64,000 nucleotides of DNA from assembly GCA_016713365.1 (NCBI GenBank), contig JADJPG010000018.1:52630-116629 (forward strand). Direction: 5' to 3'. Made by a program: the position numbers and the translations under genes. The number at the start of each line of letters is the position of its first letter. The stretch's first letter is position 1. Below the pieces are notes generated by a model. It saw only the letters and a list, made by a program, of their open reading frames with translations, was not told the DNA's origin and searched no databases. The stretch comes from Verrucomicrobiota bacterium (lineage in GTDB: Bacteria > Verrucomicrobiota > Verrucomicrobiia > Limisphaerales > JADJPG01). Below, one piece after another: positions 26,194-35,310 of the stretch.

Positions 26194-27921
26194 TCAGCCT
26201 TTGTCGTCCATGAGGCTCAGGTGTTCCTCGGTTTGCGTGACGCGCAACACTTCCTCAATCGTCGTGCGGCCAGCCTTCACTTTCACCCAGCCGTCGTTGC
26301 GCAAGGTGCGCATGCCGCCTTCAATCGCCTTCTGCGCGATCGTGGTGGCCGGGGCGCGGCTCATGATCAACGGCCGCAGCGCCTCGGTGACCACGAGGAG
26401 TTCGTAAATGCCCTGCCGGCTTTGATAACCAAGCCCGCGGCAGGTTTCGCAGCCGACGCCTTGATAGAACTTCGTCGTCGGAATGTCTTTCTCCGGAAAA
26501 CCAATCTTGCGCAGAAAATCCAGTTCCACTTTTCGCTCCGTCTTGCACGCCGGGCAGATGTTGCGGACGAGACGTTGCGCAAGCACGGCTTCCACGGATG
26601 ACGCGACAAGGAAGGGCTCGATGCCCATGTCGATCAAGCGCGTAAAGGCGCTGGGCGCGTCGTTAGTATGCAGCGTGGAGAAGACCAAGTGACCCGTCAA
26701 CGACGCGCGGATGACGATCTCTGCGGTTTCACGATCGCGCACCTCACCAACCATGACCACGTTCGGGTCCTGACGAAGAATGTGGCGCAGACCCATTGCG
26801 AAGGTCAGACCAATATCCGAGCGCACGGGAATCTGGTTGATGCCCTTGAGCTCGTATTCGACCGGTTCCTCAATCGTGATGATGCGCTTGGTGACGGAGT
26901 TGATTGAACTGAGGAAGGCGTAGAGCGAAGTCGATTTGCCGGCACCAGTCGGGCCGGTGACGAGCATGATGCCGTGGGGCTTGACGACGACTTCGCGGAT
27001 GGCGGCTTCTTCGCGCGGGTCAAAGCCCAGCTTGTCGAGCGTGAGGAAGATCTTTCCGCGCGTGAGCAAGCGGAGGGAAACCGACTCGCCGTAGACCGTC
27101 GGAACCGTCGAGACGCGGATGTCGATTTCCTCGCCCTTGATACGGACGTTAATGCGTCCGTCCTGCGGCAGCCGCTTTTCCGAGATGTTCATCCCGGACA
27201 TGACCTTGATACGCGAAATGATCGCCGCCTGATAACGCTTCAGCTGCGGTGGCATTTCCATCTGGTGGAGAATGCCGTCGATGCGGTTGCGGATGCGCAG
27301 TTCGTCTTCCGCCGGTTCAAAGTGAATGTCCGTCGCGCGGGACTTGAAGGCTTCCCAGATGATCTGGTTGACGAACTTGATGACGCTCGCCTCCTGGTCG
27401 CCCTCGGTGATTTCCTTGTCCTCGACGAGGAGATCCATCGGCTCGTCTTCCTTGGCGAGCTCATCGAGGGTTTCGGCGCCGACGCCGTAGTACTTCTTCA
27501 GCGCCTTATCGATTTCAGTCTTCGGCGCGAGCGCGAATTGCACGGGCATCTTCGCGTCGAACTGCACCGAGTTCAGCATCGCTGTATCGAACGGATTGCA
27601 GACAGCGACTTGCAGCGTGCCGTTCTGGTAATCCGTGGGAACGGCGTAGTATTGGAAAGCGACCTTGGTGGAAATCTTGTTCTTCGCCTCCGTCGGGACG
27701 GTCTGCTTTTTCAGGTCCACGAACGGCCACTTCAGAACCCCCGCGAGTTGCTGGAGGAAAACCTCTTCCGACAGGCCGGCCTCACGCGAAACGAAGTCGA
27801 GCAACGTGTCCTGAGACCCGTTGGCCGCCGCCAATCGCCATTGCTTCTGCCAGTCCTCAAACTTCTGAGGCGTGGCCTTGGCGGCTTCGGCGATAATTGT
27901 TTTAAGCGAGACGTGAGCCAT
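26194..27921 (-). CDS. gspE: GspE/PilB-family assembly ATPase
   Basis: The 575 residues have the full GspE/PilB set: an N-terminal MshEN-like domain (about 1-145), N2 domain, Walker A GPTGAGKS (323-330), the Asp-box region ITIEEPVEY (348-356), Walker B with VGEVRDRETAE (about 391-401), the His box STLHTND and a tetracysteine zinc site CPAC (456-459)/CETC (491-494). It powers pilin or pseudopilin addition from the cytoplasm. It is the first gene of the operon, followed 3 bases later by the PilM/N-like gene. The platform protein GspF/PilC and any pseudopilin are not in the window. The PilB and GspE names cannot be separated from sequence alone. Confidence 0.9.
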   Translation of the reverse strand: MAHVSLKTIIAEAAKATPQKFEDWQKQWRLAAANGSQDTLLDFVSREAGLSEEVFLQQLAGVLKWPFVDLKKQTVPTEAKNKISTKVAFQYYAVPTDYQNGTLQVAVCNPFDTAMLNSVQFDAKMPVQFALAPKTEIDKALKKYYGVGAETLDELAKEDEPMDLLVEDKEITEGDQEASVIKFVNQIIWEAFKSRATDIHFEPAEDELRIRNRIDGILHQMEMPPQLKRYQAAIISRIKVMSGMNISEKRLPQDGRINVRIKGEEIDIRVSTVPTVYGESVSLRLLTRGKIFLTLDKLGFDPREEAAIREVVVKPHGIMLVTGPTGAGKSTSLYAFLSSINSVTKRIITIEEPVEYELKGINQIPVRSDIGLTFAMGLRHILRQDPNVVMVGEVRDRETAEIVIRASLTGHLVFSTLHTNDAPSAFTRLIDMGIEPFLVASSVEAVLAQRLVRNICPACKTERKVELDFLRKIGFPEKDIPTTKFYQGVGCETCRGLGYQSRQGIYELLVVTEALRPLIMSRAPATTIAQKAIEGGMRTLRNDGWVKVKAGRTTIEEVLRVTQTEEHLSLMDDKG

Positions 27922-28241
27922 CTGTAATGCGCGTCGTGCGTTGCGTATCTTGAACAGCGGACGCTAGGAAAAGTTCCGCCAAGGGTCAAAGGATTTAACT
28001 GAACGACGTTTGTTAAGGCGCAGCACGCAACGGGTTCGGCGGAAAAGCCGGGGCACTTGAGGAAGAATATCTCGGCCGCCGCGTCGATCCGAGCGAACAC
28101 CGCTCGATGACCACTGTCACCTCGCCGTAACCTTAGGCCTTGCCTTTGCCCCCCGTTCGGAGTTCCCTAAAGCGATCTCACTGCGCGCTCCCAAATCGCC
28201 CGCTTTGTGGGTCGAAATCACAACTGCAGTTCCGAGTTGTT
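27922..28241. other. Divergent intergenic region between the secretion operon and the Ig-repeat protein gene
   Basis: It must hold promoters for both directions because the ATPase gene and the 28242 gene point away from each other. I see no RNA gene, hairpin terminator or convincing conserved -35/-10 pair. A plus-strand frame opens at 28140, but the signal peptide only begins after 28242. Confidence 0.5.
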
Positions 28242-31200
28242 ATGCAACATGATGTTTATCCAAGGATGGCTCCGTCACTTGTGCTCAAGCTGGGGTTTAT
28301 CTGTGTGCTGGCTTTGCTTTCCCGCCTCCAAGCCTCCGCCGCAGCGCCAGAAGTCCAGTTTATCGCGGACAAAACCGTCTCCGAGCAAACCCCGTTATCA
28401 TTCACCGTGGTGGCCACGGACACCGACGTTCCCGCTCAGCAACTGACCTTCAGCCTGGCCAGCGGCGAACAAACCGGCGCGACGCTCAGTTCCACCTCGG
28501 GCCTGTTCTCCTGGACGCCAACGGAAGCGCAAGGCCCCAGCACGAACCTCTTCACGGTGATCGTGGCAGACAATGGCGCTCCCAGCCTGACCGCCACGCA
28601 ACGTTTCAACGTCGTCGTCCTCGATGTGAATCGGGCGCCGGAAGTCTCCCCGATCGCCAACCAGACGATCAACGAAGGCACCTTGCTCGTGGTGTCTGCC
28701 CTGGCGACGGACCCGGATATTCCGGTGCAGACACTATCCTTTGCGCTCAGCGCGAGTTCTCCCACGAATGCCGCTATCAGCGCCGGTGGCTTGATCACCT
28801 GGCAGACTGATGAACTCATCGGCCCCGGCACCAACCGTTTCGACGTCATCGTGACCGACAACGGAGTTCCCAGTTTGAGCACGACCCAGACGTTCTTCGT
28901 CGTCGTCAACGAGCTGAACATCAGCCCCACAATGGCTGACATCCCGGCGAAGAGCGTCAACGAAGGAGAACTCCTCACCTTCACCATCACCGCCACCGAT
29001 CCCGATCGGCCCGCCCAAACCCTGACTTTCAGCCTCGGAACCAGTGCGCCCGAAGGCGCCAGCGTCAATCCCGTTACCGGCGTGTTTACCTGGACGCCAT
29101 CCGAGTTTCAGGGCCCTGGTAGCTACTTTATCAGCGCATTCGTGACGGACTCCGGTTCGCCGGCGCAACTCGACGCCAAGGGCTTCATTGTCACCGTCAA
29201 CGAAGTCAACCGCCGTCCGGAAATTCAACCCGTCGAGAGTCAGGTCGTGAACGAAGGGCAGTTCCTCGGCTTCTCGGTCTTCGTCTCGGACGCCGATGTG
29301 CCGGTGCAAAACCTCACGCTCGCCCTCGGCACGAACGCTCCCGCTGGCGCAGTCCTCAGTCCCGGCGGATTCTTTTCTTGGACGCCGACCGCCGCGCAAG
29401 GCCCCGCCACCTACACCTTCAATGTCACCGCCACGGACGACGGCACACCCAGCCTGAGCGCGACCCAGACTGTTACCATCGTCGTGAGCGAACCCAATCT
29501 CCTCCCGATCCTCGAGCCCATCAGTGACCGAACCGTCCGCGAAGATGAATTGTTCACGTTCCCCATCGTTGCCACCGATCCCAATGGCTCGTCCCAGACC
29601 CTGACCTACAGCATCGGCGCCGGCGCACCTGACGGTGCCACCATCGATCCCGTGACCGGCGTCTTCAGCTGGACTCCTGCGGAAGCGCAAGGCCCGGGCA
29701 GCTTTCAGATCGGCATCATCGTCACGGACAACGGCACGCCGCCGCTCTCGGCAGCGCGCAGTTTTCTCGTCACCGTCAACGAAGCCAACCGCGCGCCCAT
29801 CCTCGCACCGCTGGCCGACCAGGAGATTAACGTCGGCGGCCTCCTCGTCTTCAGCGTTCCCGCCGAAGACCCGGATATTCCTCATCAAACGCTTCTGTTC
29901 GCGCTCGGAGACGGCGCTCCTCAAGGCGCGAGCGTCAGCCCGGGCGGCCTCTTCACCTGGACCGCCACCTCCGCGCAACTGTTCACCACGAACCGCGTTG
30001 CCATCATCGTCAGCGACGGCAGCCTCTCGGTCACGCAAGCGTTCACCGCCATCGTGCTCGAACCCAATCAGTCGCCTTCGCTCGCCGCCATCAGTGACCA
30101 AACCATCAGCGAAGGCGAAACGATTTCCTTCCCCGCCAGCGCCACCGATCCAAACGGTCCCTCGCAGACGCTCACCTTCTCCCTCGGCGCCGGCGCACCC
30201 GAAGGCGCCACCATTGATCCAGTGAGCGGCGTCTTCAGCTGGACTCCGTCCGAAGCTCAGGGGCCCGGCAGCTTCCAGATCGGCATCATCGTCACCGATG
30301 ACGGCACACCGGCACTCGGCGCCGCGCGCAGCTTTTTGGTCACCGTCAACGAAGTCAATCAACCGCCCGTCCTGCAACCGCTGGCGGATCAAATCGTGAA
30401 CGTCGGCGGATTCCTCGTCTTTAGCATCCCCGTCGAAGACCCCGACATCCCGCACCCCACGCTCAACTACAGCCTGGGCGCAGGCGCTCCCGCGGGCGCC
30501 GCTGTCAGCGACGGCGGGCTCTTCACCTGGACCCCGACCGCCGCGCAACAGTTCACGACGAACCGCATCGCCGTCATCGTCAGCGACGGCAGCTTGTCGG
30601 TCACCCAATCGTTCACTGGGATCGTTCTCGAGCCGAATCAATCCCCGTCCCTCGCCACCATCAGCGACCAAACGGTCACAGAAGGCGAATCGATTTCCTT
30701 CCCCGTCTCCGCGACCGATCCGAACGGCCCGTCGCAGACACTCACCTTTTCGCTCGGTGCCGGCGCACCCGCCGGCGCCATACTCCACCCGACGACTGGC
30801 GAGTTCGAATGGACGCCCTCTGAATCGCAAGGCCCGGGCAGTTTCCAAATTGGCGTCATCGTCACCGACAACGGCACTCCCCCGCTCGCGGCAGCGCGCA
30901 GCTTCCTCGTCACTGTCAACGAAGTAAACCAGCCCCCGACGATCGCGCCGCTGGCTGATCAGACCATCAACGTCGGCGGACTGCTCGTCTTCAGCGTGCC
31001 CGCTGATGACGCGGACATTCCGCACCCAAACCTCATCTTCAGTCTCGGGACCAATTCCCCCGCGGGTGCCGAGATCGGCTCCAGTGGGCTCTTCACTTGG
31101 ACGCCCACCGTCGCCCAGCTCCTGACCACCAATCGCATCTCCGTCATCGTCAGCGACGGCAGCCTGTCCGCCACGCAAACGTTCACTGCCATCGTGCTCG

Positions 31201-32009
31201 AACCCAACCAGTCCCCTACCCTCGCGACGATTAGCGACCAAACGATCAGCGAAGGCGAACTGCTCTCCTTCCCGGCCAGCGCCACGGATCCGAACGGTTC
31301 CTCGCAAACGCTGACCTTCAGCCTCGGCGCCGGTGCTCCGGAAGGCGCCACCATTGATCCCGTGACAGGTGCCTTCAGCTGGACACCGAACGAAACGCAA
31401 GGCCCGGGCAACTTCCAGATCGGCATCGTCGTCACCGACAACGGAACGCCACCGCTCGGCGCCGCGCGCAGTTTCCTCGTCACCGTCGAGGAAGTGAACC
31501 AGCCGCCCATCATCACCCCGCTGGCCAATCAGACCGTCAACGTCGGCGGACTCCTCGTGTTCAGCGTCACCGCGACGGACGTGGACATCCCGCGGCAGAG
31601 CGTCATTTACAGCCTCGGCACCAATTCTCCCGCCGGCGCCATCATCAGTCCGGCAGGTCTCTTCACCTGGACTCCGACCGCCGAGCAGGCGAACACCACG
31701 AACATCGTTTCTGTGATCGCCATGGACGACGGCTTCCCTGCACGCAGCAGCACGAACGAATTCCAAGTCATCGTCACCCGTGGAGATCTGTCCCGCCCCG
31801 CCCTCGCCAATCCGACGCTTGCTGGCGGCACGTTCACCGTTGCGTTGCAAGGCGTCTCCGGCCGCACCTATTTCCTCGAACGCACCGCCTCGCTCGATCA
31901 ACCGGAATGGGTGGTGGTGGATGAAATCGTGGGCTCCGGATCCACGCTGGTGTTAACGGATCTGAACCCCACCGGCGGCACGAGCTACTACCGCGCCCGC
32001 GTGCAATAG
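28242..32009 (+). CDS. Secreted protein of twelve tandem Ig-like (He_PIG/cadherin-like) repeats
   Basis: The ATG at 28242 (or 28266, Met9) gives a signal peptide (LVLKLGFICVLALLSRLQASA). The mature protein is almost wholly twelve ~97-residue repeats, each beginning like PxLxPLADQTINVGGLLxF, with SATDPD and SLGAGAPxGA strands, FTWTPTxAQGP, then TVNEVN, as in putative Ig/cadherin-like domains. From repeat 5 on, two types alternate (SDQTISEGE and ADQxINVGG). The last ~65 residues are the TYFLERTASL..W module common at the end of verrucomicrobial secreted proteins. No enzyme motif is present; a filamentous surface or matrix role is likely. The Asp-rich D-P-D/N-G sites suggest calcium binding. Confidence 0.85.
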   Translation: MQHDVYPRMAPSLVLKLGFICVLALLSRLQASAAAPEVQFIADKTVSEQTPLSFTVVATDTDVPAQQLTFSLASGEQTGATLSSTSGLFSWTPTEAQGPSTNLFTVIVADNGAPSLTATQRFNVVVLDVNRAPEVSPIANQTINEGTLLVVSALATDPDIPVQTLSFALSASSPTNAAISAGGLITWQTDELIGPGTNRFDVIVTDNGVPSLSTTQTFFVVVNELNISPTMADIPAKSVNEGELLTFTITATDPDRPAQTLTFSLGTSAPEGASVNPVTGVFTWTPSEFQGPGSYFISAFVTDSGSPAQLDAKGFIVTVNEVNRRPEIQPVESQVVNEGQFLGFSVFVSDADVPVQNLTLALGTNAPAGAVLSPGGFFSWTPTAAQGPATYTFNVTATDDGTPSLSATQTVTIVVSEPNLLPILEPISDRTVREDELFTFPIVATDPNGSSQTLTYSIGAGAPDGATIDPVTGVFSWTPAEAQGPGSFQIGIIVTDNGTPPLSAARSFLVTVNEANRAPILAPLADQEINVGGLLVFSVPAEDPDIPHQTLLFALGDGAPQGASVSPGGLFTWTATSAQLFTTNRVAIIVSDGSLSVTQAFTAIVLEPNQSPSLAAISDQTISEGETISFPASATDPNGPSQTLTFSLGAGAPEGATIDPVSGVFSWTPSEAQGPGSFQIGIIVTDDGTPALGAARSFLVTVNEVNQPPVLQPLADQIVNVGGFLVFSIPVEDPDIPHPTLNYSLGAGAPAGAAVSDGGLFTWTPTAAQQFTTNRIAVIVSDGSLSVTQSFTGIVLEPNQSPSLATISDQTVTEGESISFPVSATDPNGPSQTLTFSLGAGAPAGAILHPTTGEFEWTPSESQGPGSFQIGVIVTDNGTPPLAAARSFLVTVNEVNQPPTIAPLADQTINVGGLLVFSVPADDADIPHPNLIFSLGTNSPAGAEIGSSGLFTWTPTVAQLLTTNRISVIVSDGSLSATQTFTAIVLEPNQSPTLATISDQTISEGELLSFPASATDPNGSSQTLTFSLGAGAPEGATIDPVTGAFSWTPNETQGPGNFQIGIVVTDNGTPPLGAARSFLVTVEEVNQPPIITPLANQTVNVGGLLVFSVTATDVDIPRQSVIYSLGTNSPAGAIISPAGLFTWTPTAEQANTTNIVSVIAMDDGFPARSSTNEFQVIVTRGDLSRPALANPTLAGGTFTVALQGVSGRTYFLERTASLDQPEWVVVDEIVGSGSTLVLTDLNPTGGTSYYRARVQ
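29500..31790 (+). repeat. Higher-order tandem repeat: two-domain unit present about four times
   Basis: Repeats 5-12 of the Ig-like protein alternate A-B-A-B-A-B-A-B, so the duplicated block is a two-domain, ~580-bp unit. Long near-identical DNA runs recur (for example around gtcaccgtcaacgaagt and ttcactgccatcgtgctcga). Confidence 0.8.
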
Positions 32010-32015
32010 CCGCAG

Positions 32016-32969
32016 CTATCGCGGCGGAAACAAAAACACAAACGCCCGCCATGCGCGCATGCGCCAGTAAAACTCGTTGTGCTGGCTCGACTTCGCCTCG
32101 TGCCATTTGTCGAACGGCAGCCCGCTCTTCTCCAGCTCCTGATCGGTGAACGGCCGCGCCTCGGTGAAACGCTCTAGCGTCTTCCCGTCCCGCCAGCCCA
32201 ATCGACGCAACTCGTCGGCGACCAGATCCGTGTAACGCCGGTCATCATCGTCCCCCGTGAAATCGATCGTCCCGCTGTCGAGATACACCCGAGCCGCGCC
32301 GGGTTTCTTGCGCGCAGGCATGAGCACGTGTTCCAGGAAGTTTCGTTTCTCAATGTGGAACGATCCCGAGAGACTGGCCGCGCGTCCGAACACCTTTGGA
32401 AATTCCCACGCGAGCGAGAGGCTGCAAATGCCGCCGAGCGACGAGCCCATGATGCCGGTGTTCGCCGCCGTCTTCAGCGTGCGATACTCGCGGTCAATCT
32501 TCGGCTTGAGTTCCTTGGTGAGAAAATGCGCGTAGGCCTCGAACTTGGAGTTGTCGAAAATGTTGGTCGCTGCGGCCGCCGCCTTTTTGCTCCGGACCGG
32601 ACCTTCCGGATGGACCCGCCCGCGATATTCCTTGTAACGATGGCGCGAGTTATCCACCGCCACCATGATGATCTCCCGCATCTTTCCCTCGGCGATCAAG
32701 CGGTCGACCGTCTTGTCCAAATCCCAGCTGCCCCAGCCGAAACAACTGTGCGGCCCCGCGGAGCTGAAAACATTCTGGCCGTCGTGCAAATAGAGGACCG
32801 GAAAGCGGCGACGCGGCTCGCGGTCGTAGGATGGCGGCAGATAGATTCGGATGACGCGGCCGCCCTCGAGGAATCGCGTCGGCACCGCCTCTTCCTTCAG
32901 CAGTTTTCCCTGACTCAATCCGGTCATCGTCATCAGTAACAGGAACGCCACCGAGTGGAACGTCCACAT
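32016..32969 (-). CDS. Secreted esterase, esterase-D/Fes-like alpha/beta hydrolase
   Basis: A signal peptide is followed by the putative-esterase fold: RFPVLYLHDGQNVF (oxyanion strand), VAVDNSRHRYKEY, and the nucleophile elbow G-S-S-L-G with Ser177. A late His in the region SSQHNEFYWRMRAW completes a plausible triad. Relatives cleave feruloyl, siderophore or acetyl esters outside the cytoplasm. The gene is convergent with the Ig-repeat gene, with 6 bases between stops. The substrate is unknown. Confidence 0.8.
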   Translation of the reverse strand: MWTFHSVAFLLLMTMTGLSQGKLLKEEAVPTRFLEGGRVIRIYLPPSYDREPRRRFPVLYLHDGQNVFSSAGPHSCFGWGSWDLDKTVDRLIAEGKMREIIMVAVDNSRHRYKEYRGRVHPEGPVRSKKAAAAATNIFDNSKFEAYAHFLTKELKPKIDREYRTLKTAANTGIMGSSLGGICSLSLAWEFPKVFGRAASLSGSFHIEKRNFLEHVLMPARKKPGAARVYLDSGTIDFTGDDDDRRYTDLVADELRRLGWRDGKTLERFTEARPFTDQELEKSGLPFDKWHEAKSSQHNEFYWRMRAWRAFVFLFPPR

Positions 32970-33081
32970 GGCGCGAGAAGTTATCGGCGTGGTTGACGAA
33001 AGTCGAATGACGAATTTTCAGCGTTGTCGCGACGGCCATCAAGGGATTGATCCGCGCGGTTCGACACCGTAAGAACTCTCC

Positions 33082-33432
33082 ATGCTCCGCATCTACTCCT
33101 ACGAAAAGTGCAGCACCTGCCTCAACGCGCTCAAGTTCGCCAGCGCACGCGGCTGGAAAACCGAGGTCATTCCCATCCGCGAACGTCCGCCCACCAAGGC
33201 CGAACTCAAGAAGATGCTCGGCTACATGAACGGCGAAATCCGTCGTCTGTTCAACACCTCCGGTCTCGACTACAAGGCGATGGGAATGAAGGACAAGCTG
33301 CCATCGCTGAGCGAGGCAGAAGCCATCGAACTGCTCTCGCAGAACGGCAACTTGGTGAAACGCCCGTTCGTTCTGGGAACGAAAGGCGGCACCGTCGGCT
33401 TCAAGCCGGAGGAGTGGGAGAAGCTCCAGTGA
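33082..33432 (+). CDS. Spx/MgsR/ArsC-family thioredoxin-fold protein
   Basis: The 116 residues show the ArsC-family fold: MLRIYSYEKCSTC with Cys10 and Cys13, then ..PPTKAELKKML, and a C-terminal KRPFVLGTKGGTVGFKPEEW. CSTC fits the Spx/MgsR or YffB-like branch more than a dedicated arsenate reductase, whose motif has a single active Cys and three Arg. In Gram-negative bacteria such proteins are glutathione-dependent oxidoreductases of unclear substrate. It precedes the TPR gene by 64 bases. Confidence 0.8.
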   Translation: MLRIYSYEKCSTCLNALKFASARGWKTEVIPIRERPPTKAELKKMLGYMNGEIRRLFNTSGLDYKAMGMKDKLPSLSEAEAIELLSQNGNLVKRPFVLGTKGGTVGFKPEEWEKLQ

Positions 33433-33496
33433 ACCGGAAACTTCCGGACCCGATTCGCCTTTTACCTCGGCGACTCGACCGTGCTAGGTTCAACTC

Positions 33497-34522
33497 GTGA
33501 ACGATCTTCTCATCGGCTTGCTCAGCGCGCTCGTCGCCACCAACACTCCGGCGGCCGTCAGCAATCTCGTTCAGCAGAAGACGGGACTCAAAGTTGCCGT
33601 CACAGCCGTCGCCACGAATGATCCCGTCGAACTCGCCTACCAGAAGCTGATGGCCGATGACGACGCTGCGCAGGCCGAAGTCGACGAATGGATTCAAGCG
33701 CGCAACAAGCTCGGACCGCAGACGGATGTCGAGAAGGCCATCCTCAATGGCCGCATCAAGCGCCGATTTGAGCCGGTCATCAAGGGCTACGAGGATTTCC
33801 TGAACGTCCACACCAACCACGCCAACGCCCGCATCGCCTACGGTAGTTTCCTGAATGACATCGGCGACGAAGATGCCGCGCATGTTCAGTGGAAGAAGGC
33901 GACCGAGGTGGATCCAAAGAACCCGGCCGCGTGGAACAATCTCGCGAACGCGGAAGGGCATCACGGCGACTCCAAGATCGCCTTCGAATATTACGCCAAA
34001 GCGATGGAGCTCGATCCCACGGAGCCTGTGTACATCCAGAATCTCGCGACCACCGTGTTCCTCTTCCGCAAGGATGCAATGGAGCACTACAGAATCACCG
34101 AGCAGCAGGTCTTCGAGAAGGCGATGGCGCTCTATCGAAAGGCCTTCGCCATGGATCCAGAGAACTACAGCATGGCCGCCGAACTGGCGCAGACTTTCTA
34201 CGGCATCAAGACACCGAAATTTGAGGACACCAACGCAACTCGCGCGGCCGAAATCAAACTTGGCGACGAAGCTCTGGCGGCATGGAAGACCGCGCAGAAG
34301 CTCGCGAGCAACGAACTGGAACGCGAGGGCATTCACCTCCACTTCGCCCGCTGGCAAATCAACCTCGGTCGCTACGCTGAAGCGCGGACCAATCTCGCCT
34401 CTGTCTCGAACGAAGTCTGGGCGGTGACCAAGAGAAACCTCACCAAGAAACTGGAATCGAAGGAGCCAGGTTTCTCCACCACCAACGCGCCGGGCGCGGC
34501 GTCAGCGCCGGAATCGAAATAG
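33497..34522 (+). CDS. TPR-repeat protein
   Basis: A GTG start (33497) opens a 341-residue protein. The N-terminal hydrophobic stretch (LLIGLLSALVATNTPAAV) could be a signal or anchor. At least three tetratricopeptide repeats lie at about residues 95-260 (ARIAYGSFLNDIGDEDAAH, AAWNNLANAEGHHGDSKIA, VFEKAMALYRKAFAMDPEN). TPRs mediate protein-protein contacts; the partner is unknown. It is convergent with the aldolase gene, 21 bases apart. Confidence 0.75.
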   Translation: MNDLLIGLLSALVATNTPAAVSNLVQQKTGLKVAVTAVATNDPVELAYQKLMADDDAAQAEVDEWIQARNKLGPQTDVEKAILNGRIKRRFEPVIKGYEDFLNVHTNHANARIAYGSFLNDIGDEDAAHVQWKKATEVDPKNPAAWNNLANAEGHHGDSKIAFEYYAKAMELDPTEPVYIQNLATTVFLFRKDAMEHYRITEQQVFEKAMALYRKAFAMDPENYSMAAELAQTFYGIKTPKFEDTNATRAAEIKLGDEALAAWKTAQKLASNELEREGIHLHFARWQINLGRYAEARTNLASVSNEVWAVTKRNLTKKLESKEPGFSTTNAPGAASAPESK

Positions 34523-34543
34523 TCAGGAACTCTCGCGGATCGA

Positions 34544-35185
34544 TCAACGACGCGACGCGATTTCCACAAACGCCTTCGCCAGCCGCGTCAGCTCCGCCCA
34601 GTTGCCAGTCTTGAGAATCTCCGCGGTGAGCAGCGACCCGCCCACGCCCAGCGCGGCGCAGCCCGCCTTCAGAAAATCCGCCGCCGTGTTCAAATCCACG
34701 CCGCCCGTCGGAACGATCTTCAGATGCGGCAACGGCGCGCGCAGCGCCTTGATGTAGGATGGCCCGAGCTTGTCCGCCGGGAAAATCTTGATGAAATCCG
34801 CGCCCGCTTCGTGGGCCGTCTGCGCTTCCGTGGGCGTGTAGGCACCGATCATCACTGGTTTGTCGAACGCGTGTGCCGCACCAATGATTTCCAGCTTTGA
34901 AATCGGGCTCACCACAAATTCCGCCCCGGCCCCAATCGCCGCGCGGCACATGTCCGCATTCAGCACCGTCCCGGCTCCAACCAGCGCACGATCAGCAAAC
35001 CGGCGGCTCGCGTCGCGGATGGCTTCCAGCGCATTCGGCACCGTGAAGGTGATCTCCAGCGCAATGACGCCGCCGGCCACGAGCGCTTCGCACAACTCCG
35101 GGAGCTGTTCAGGTTTCTCCGTGCGGATGACCGCGACGATTCCAGGATTCACCAACCGGGAGATAATTTCAGAACGTGTGCGCAT
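34544..35185 (-). CDS. eda: KDPG/KHG aldolase
   Basis: This matches class I 2-keto-3-deoxy-6-phosphogluconate / 4-hydroxy-2-oxoglutarate aldolase in length and motifs. They are the Glu in ALEITFT (Glu44 from the ATG at 35185), the Schiff-base Lys in ADFIKIFPA (Lys133), the phosphate-site PTGGV, and GVGGSLL. It splits KDPG to pyruvate and glyceraldehyde-3-phosphate, or the galactonate analogue. The annotated longer frame begins with TTG at 35203; the ATG fits the family N-terminus better. No sugar kinase or dehydratase is adjacent. Confidence 0.9.
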   Translation of the reverse strand: MRTRSEIISRLVNPGIVAVIRTEKPEQLPELCEALVAGGVIALEITFTVPNALEAIRDASRRFADRALVGAGTVLNADMCRAAIGAGAEFVVSPISKLEIIGAAHAFDKPVMIGAYTPTEAQTAHEAGADFIKIFPADKLGPSYIKALRAPLPHLKIVPTGGVDLNTAADFLKAGCAALGVGGSLLTAEILKTGNWAELTRLAKAFVEIASRR

Positions 35186-35310
35186 GATGGGAGCGAATTG
35201 CAACGCAGGCCACGAGCGGGAGCAAGCGGGAAAGCAGGCGGATTGGCCGCGGGGCCGACAACGGCGTGCGTCTGCGGACCAGTGTTGTCTTCGGCGGCGT
35301 GCGGGCCCCG

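Noticed and set aside
28734..31901. A 1055-codon open frame on the minus strand
   Set aside because: It is antisense to the Ig-like repeat gene; its Arg/Asp/Glu-rich repetitive product simply mirrors the repeat DNA and GC-rich codon bias.
12297..32009. Regular repeats as a CRISPR array
   Set aside because: Units are 290-430 bases, in frame and without spacers; they are protein-domain repeats.
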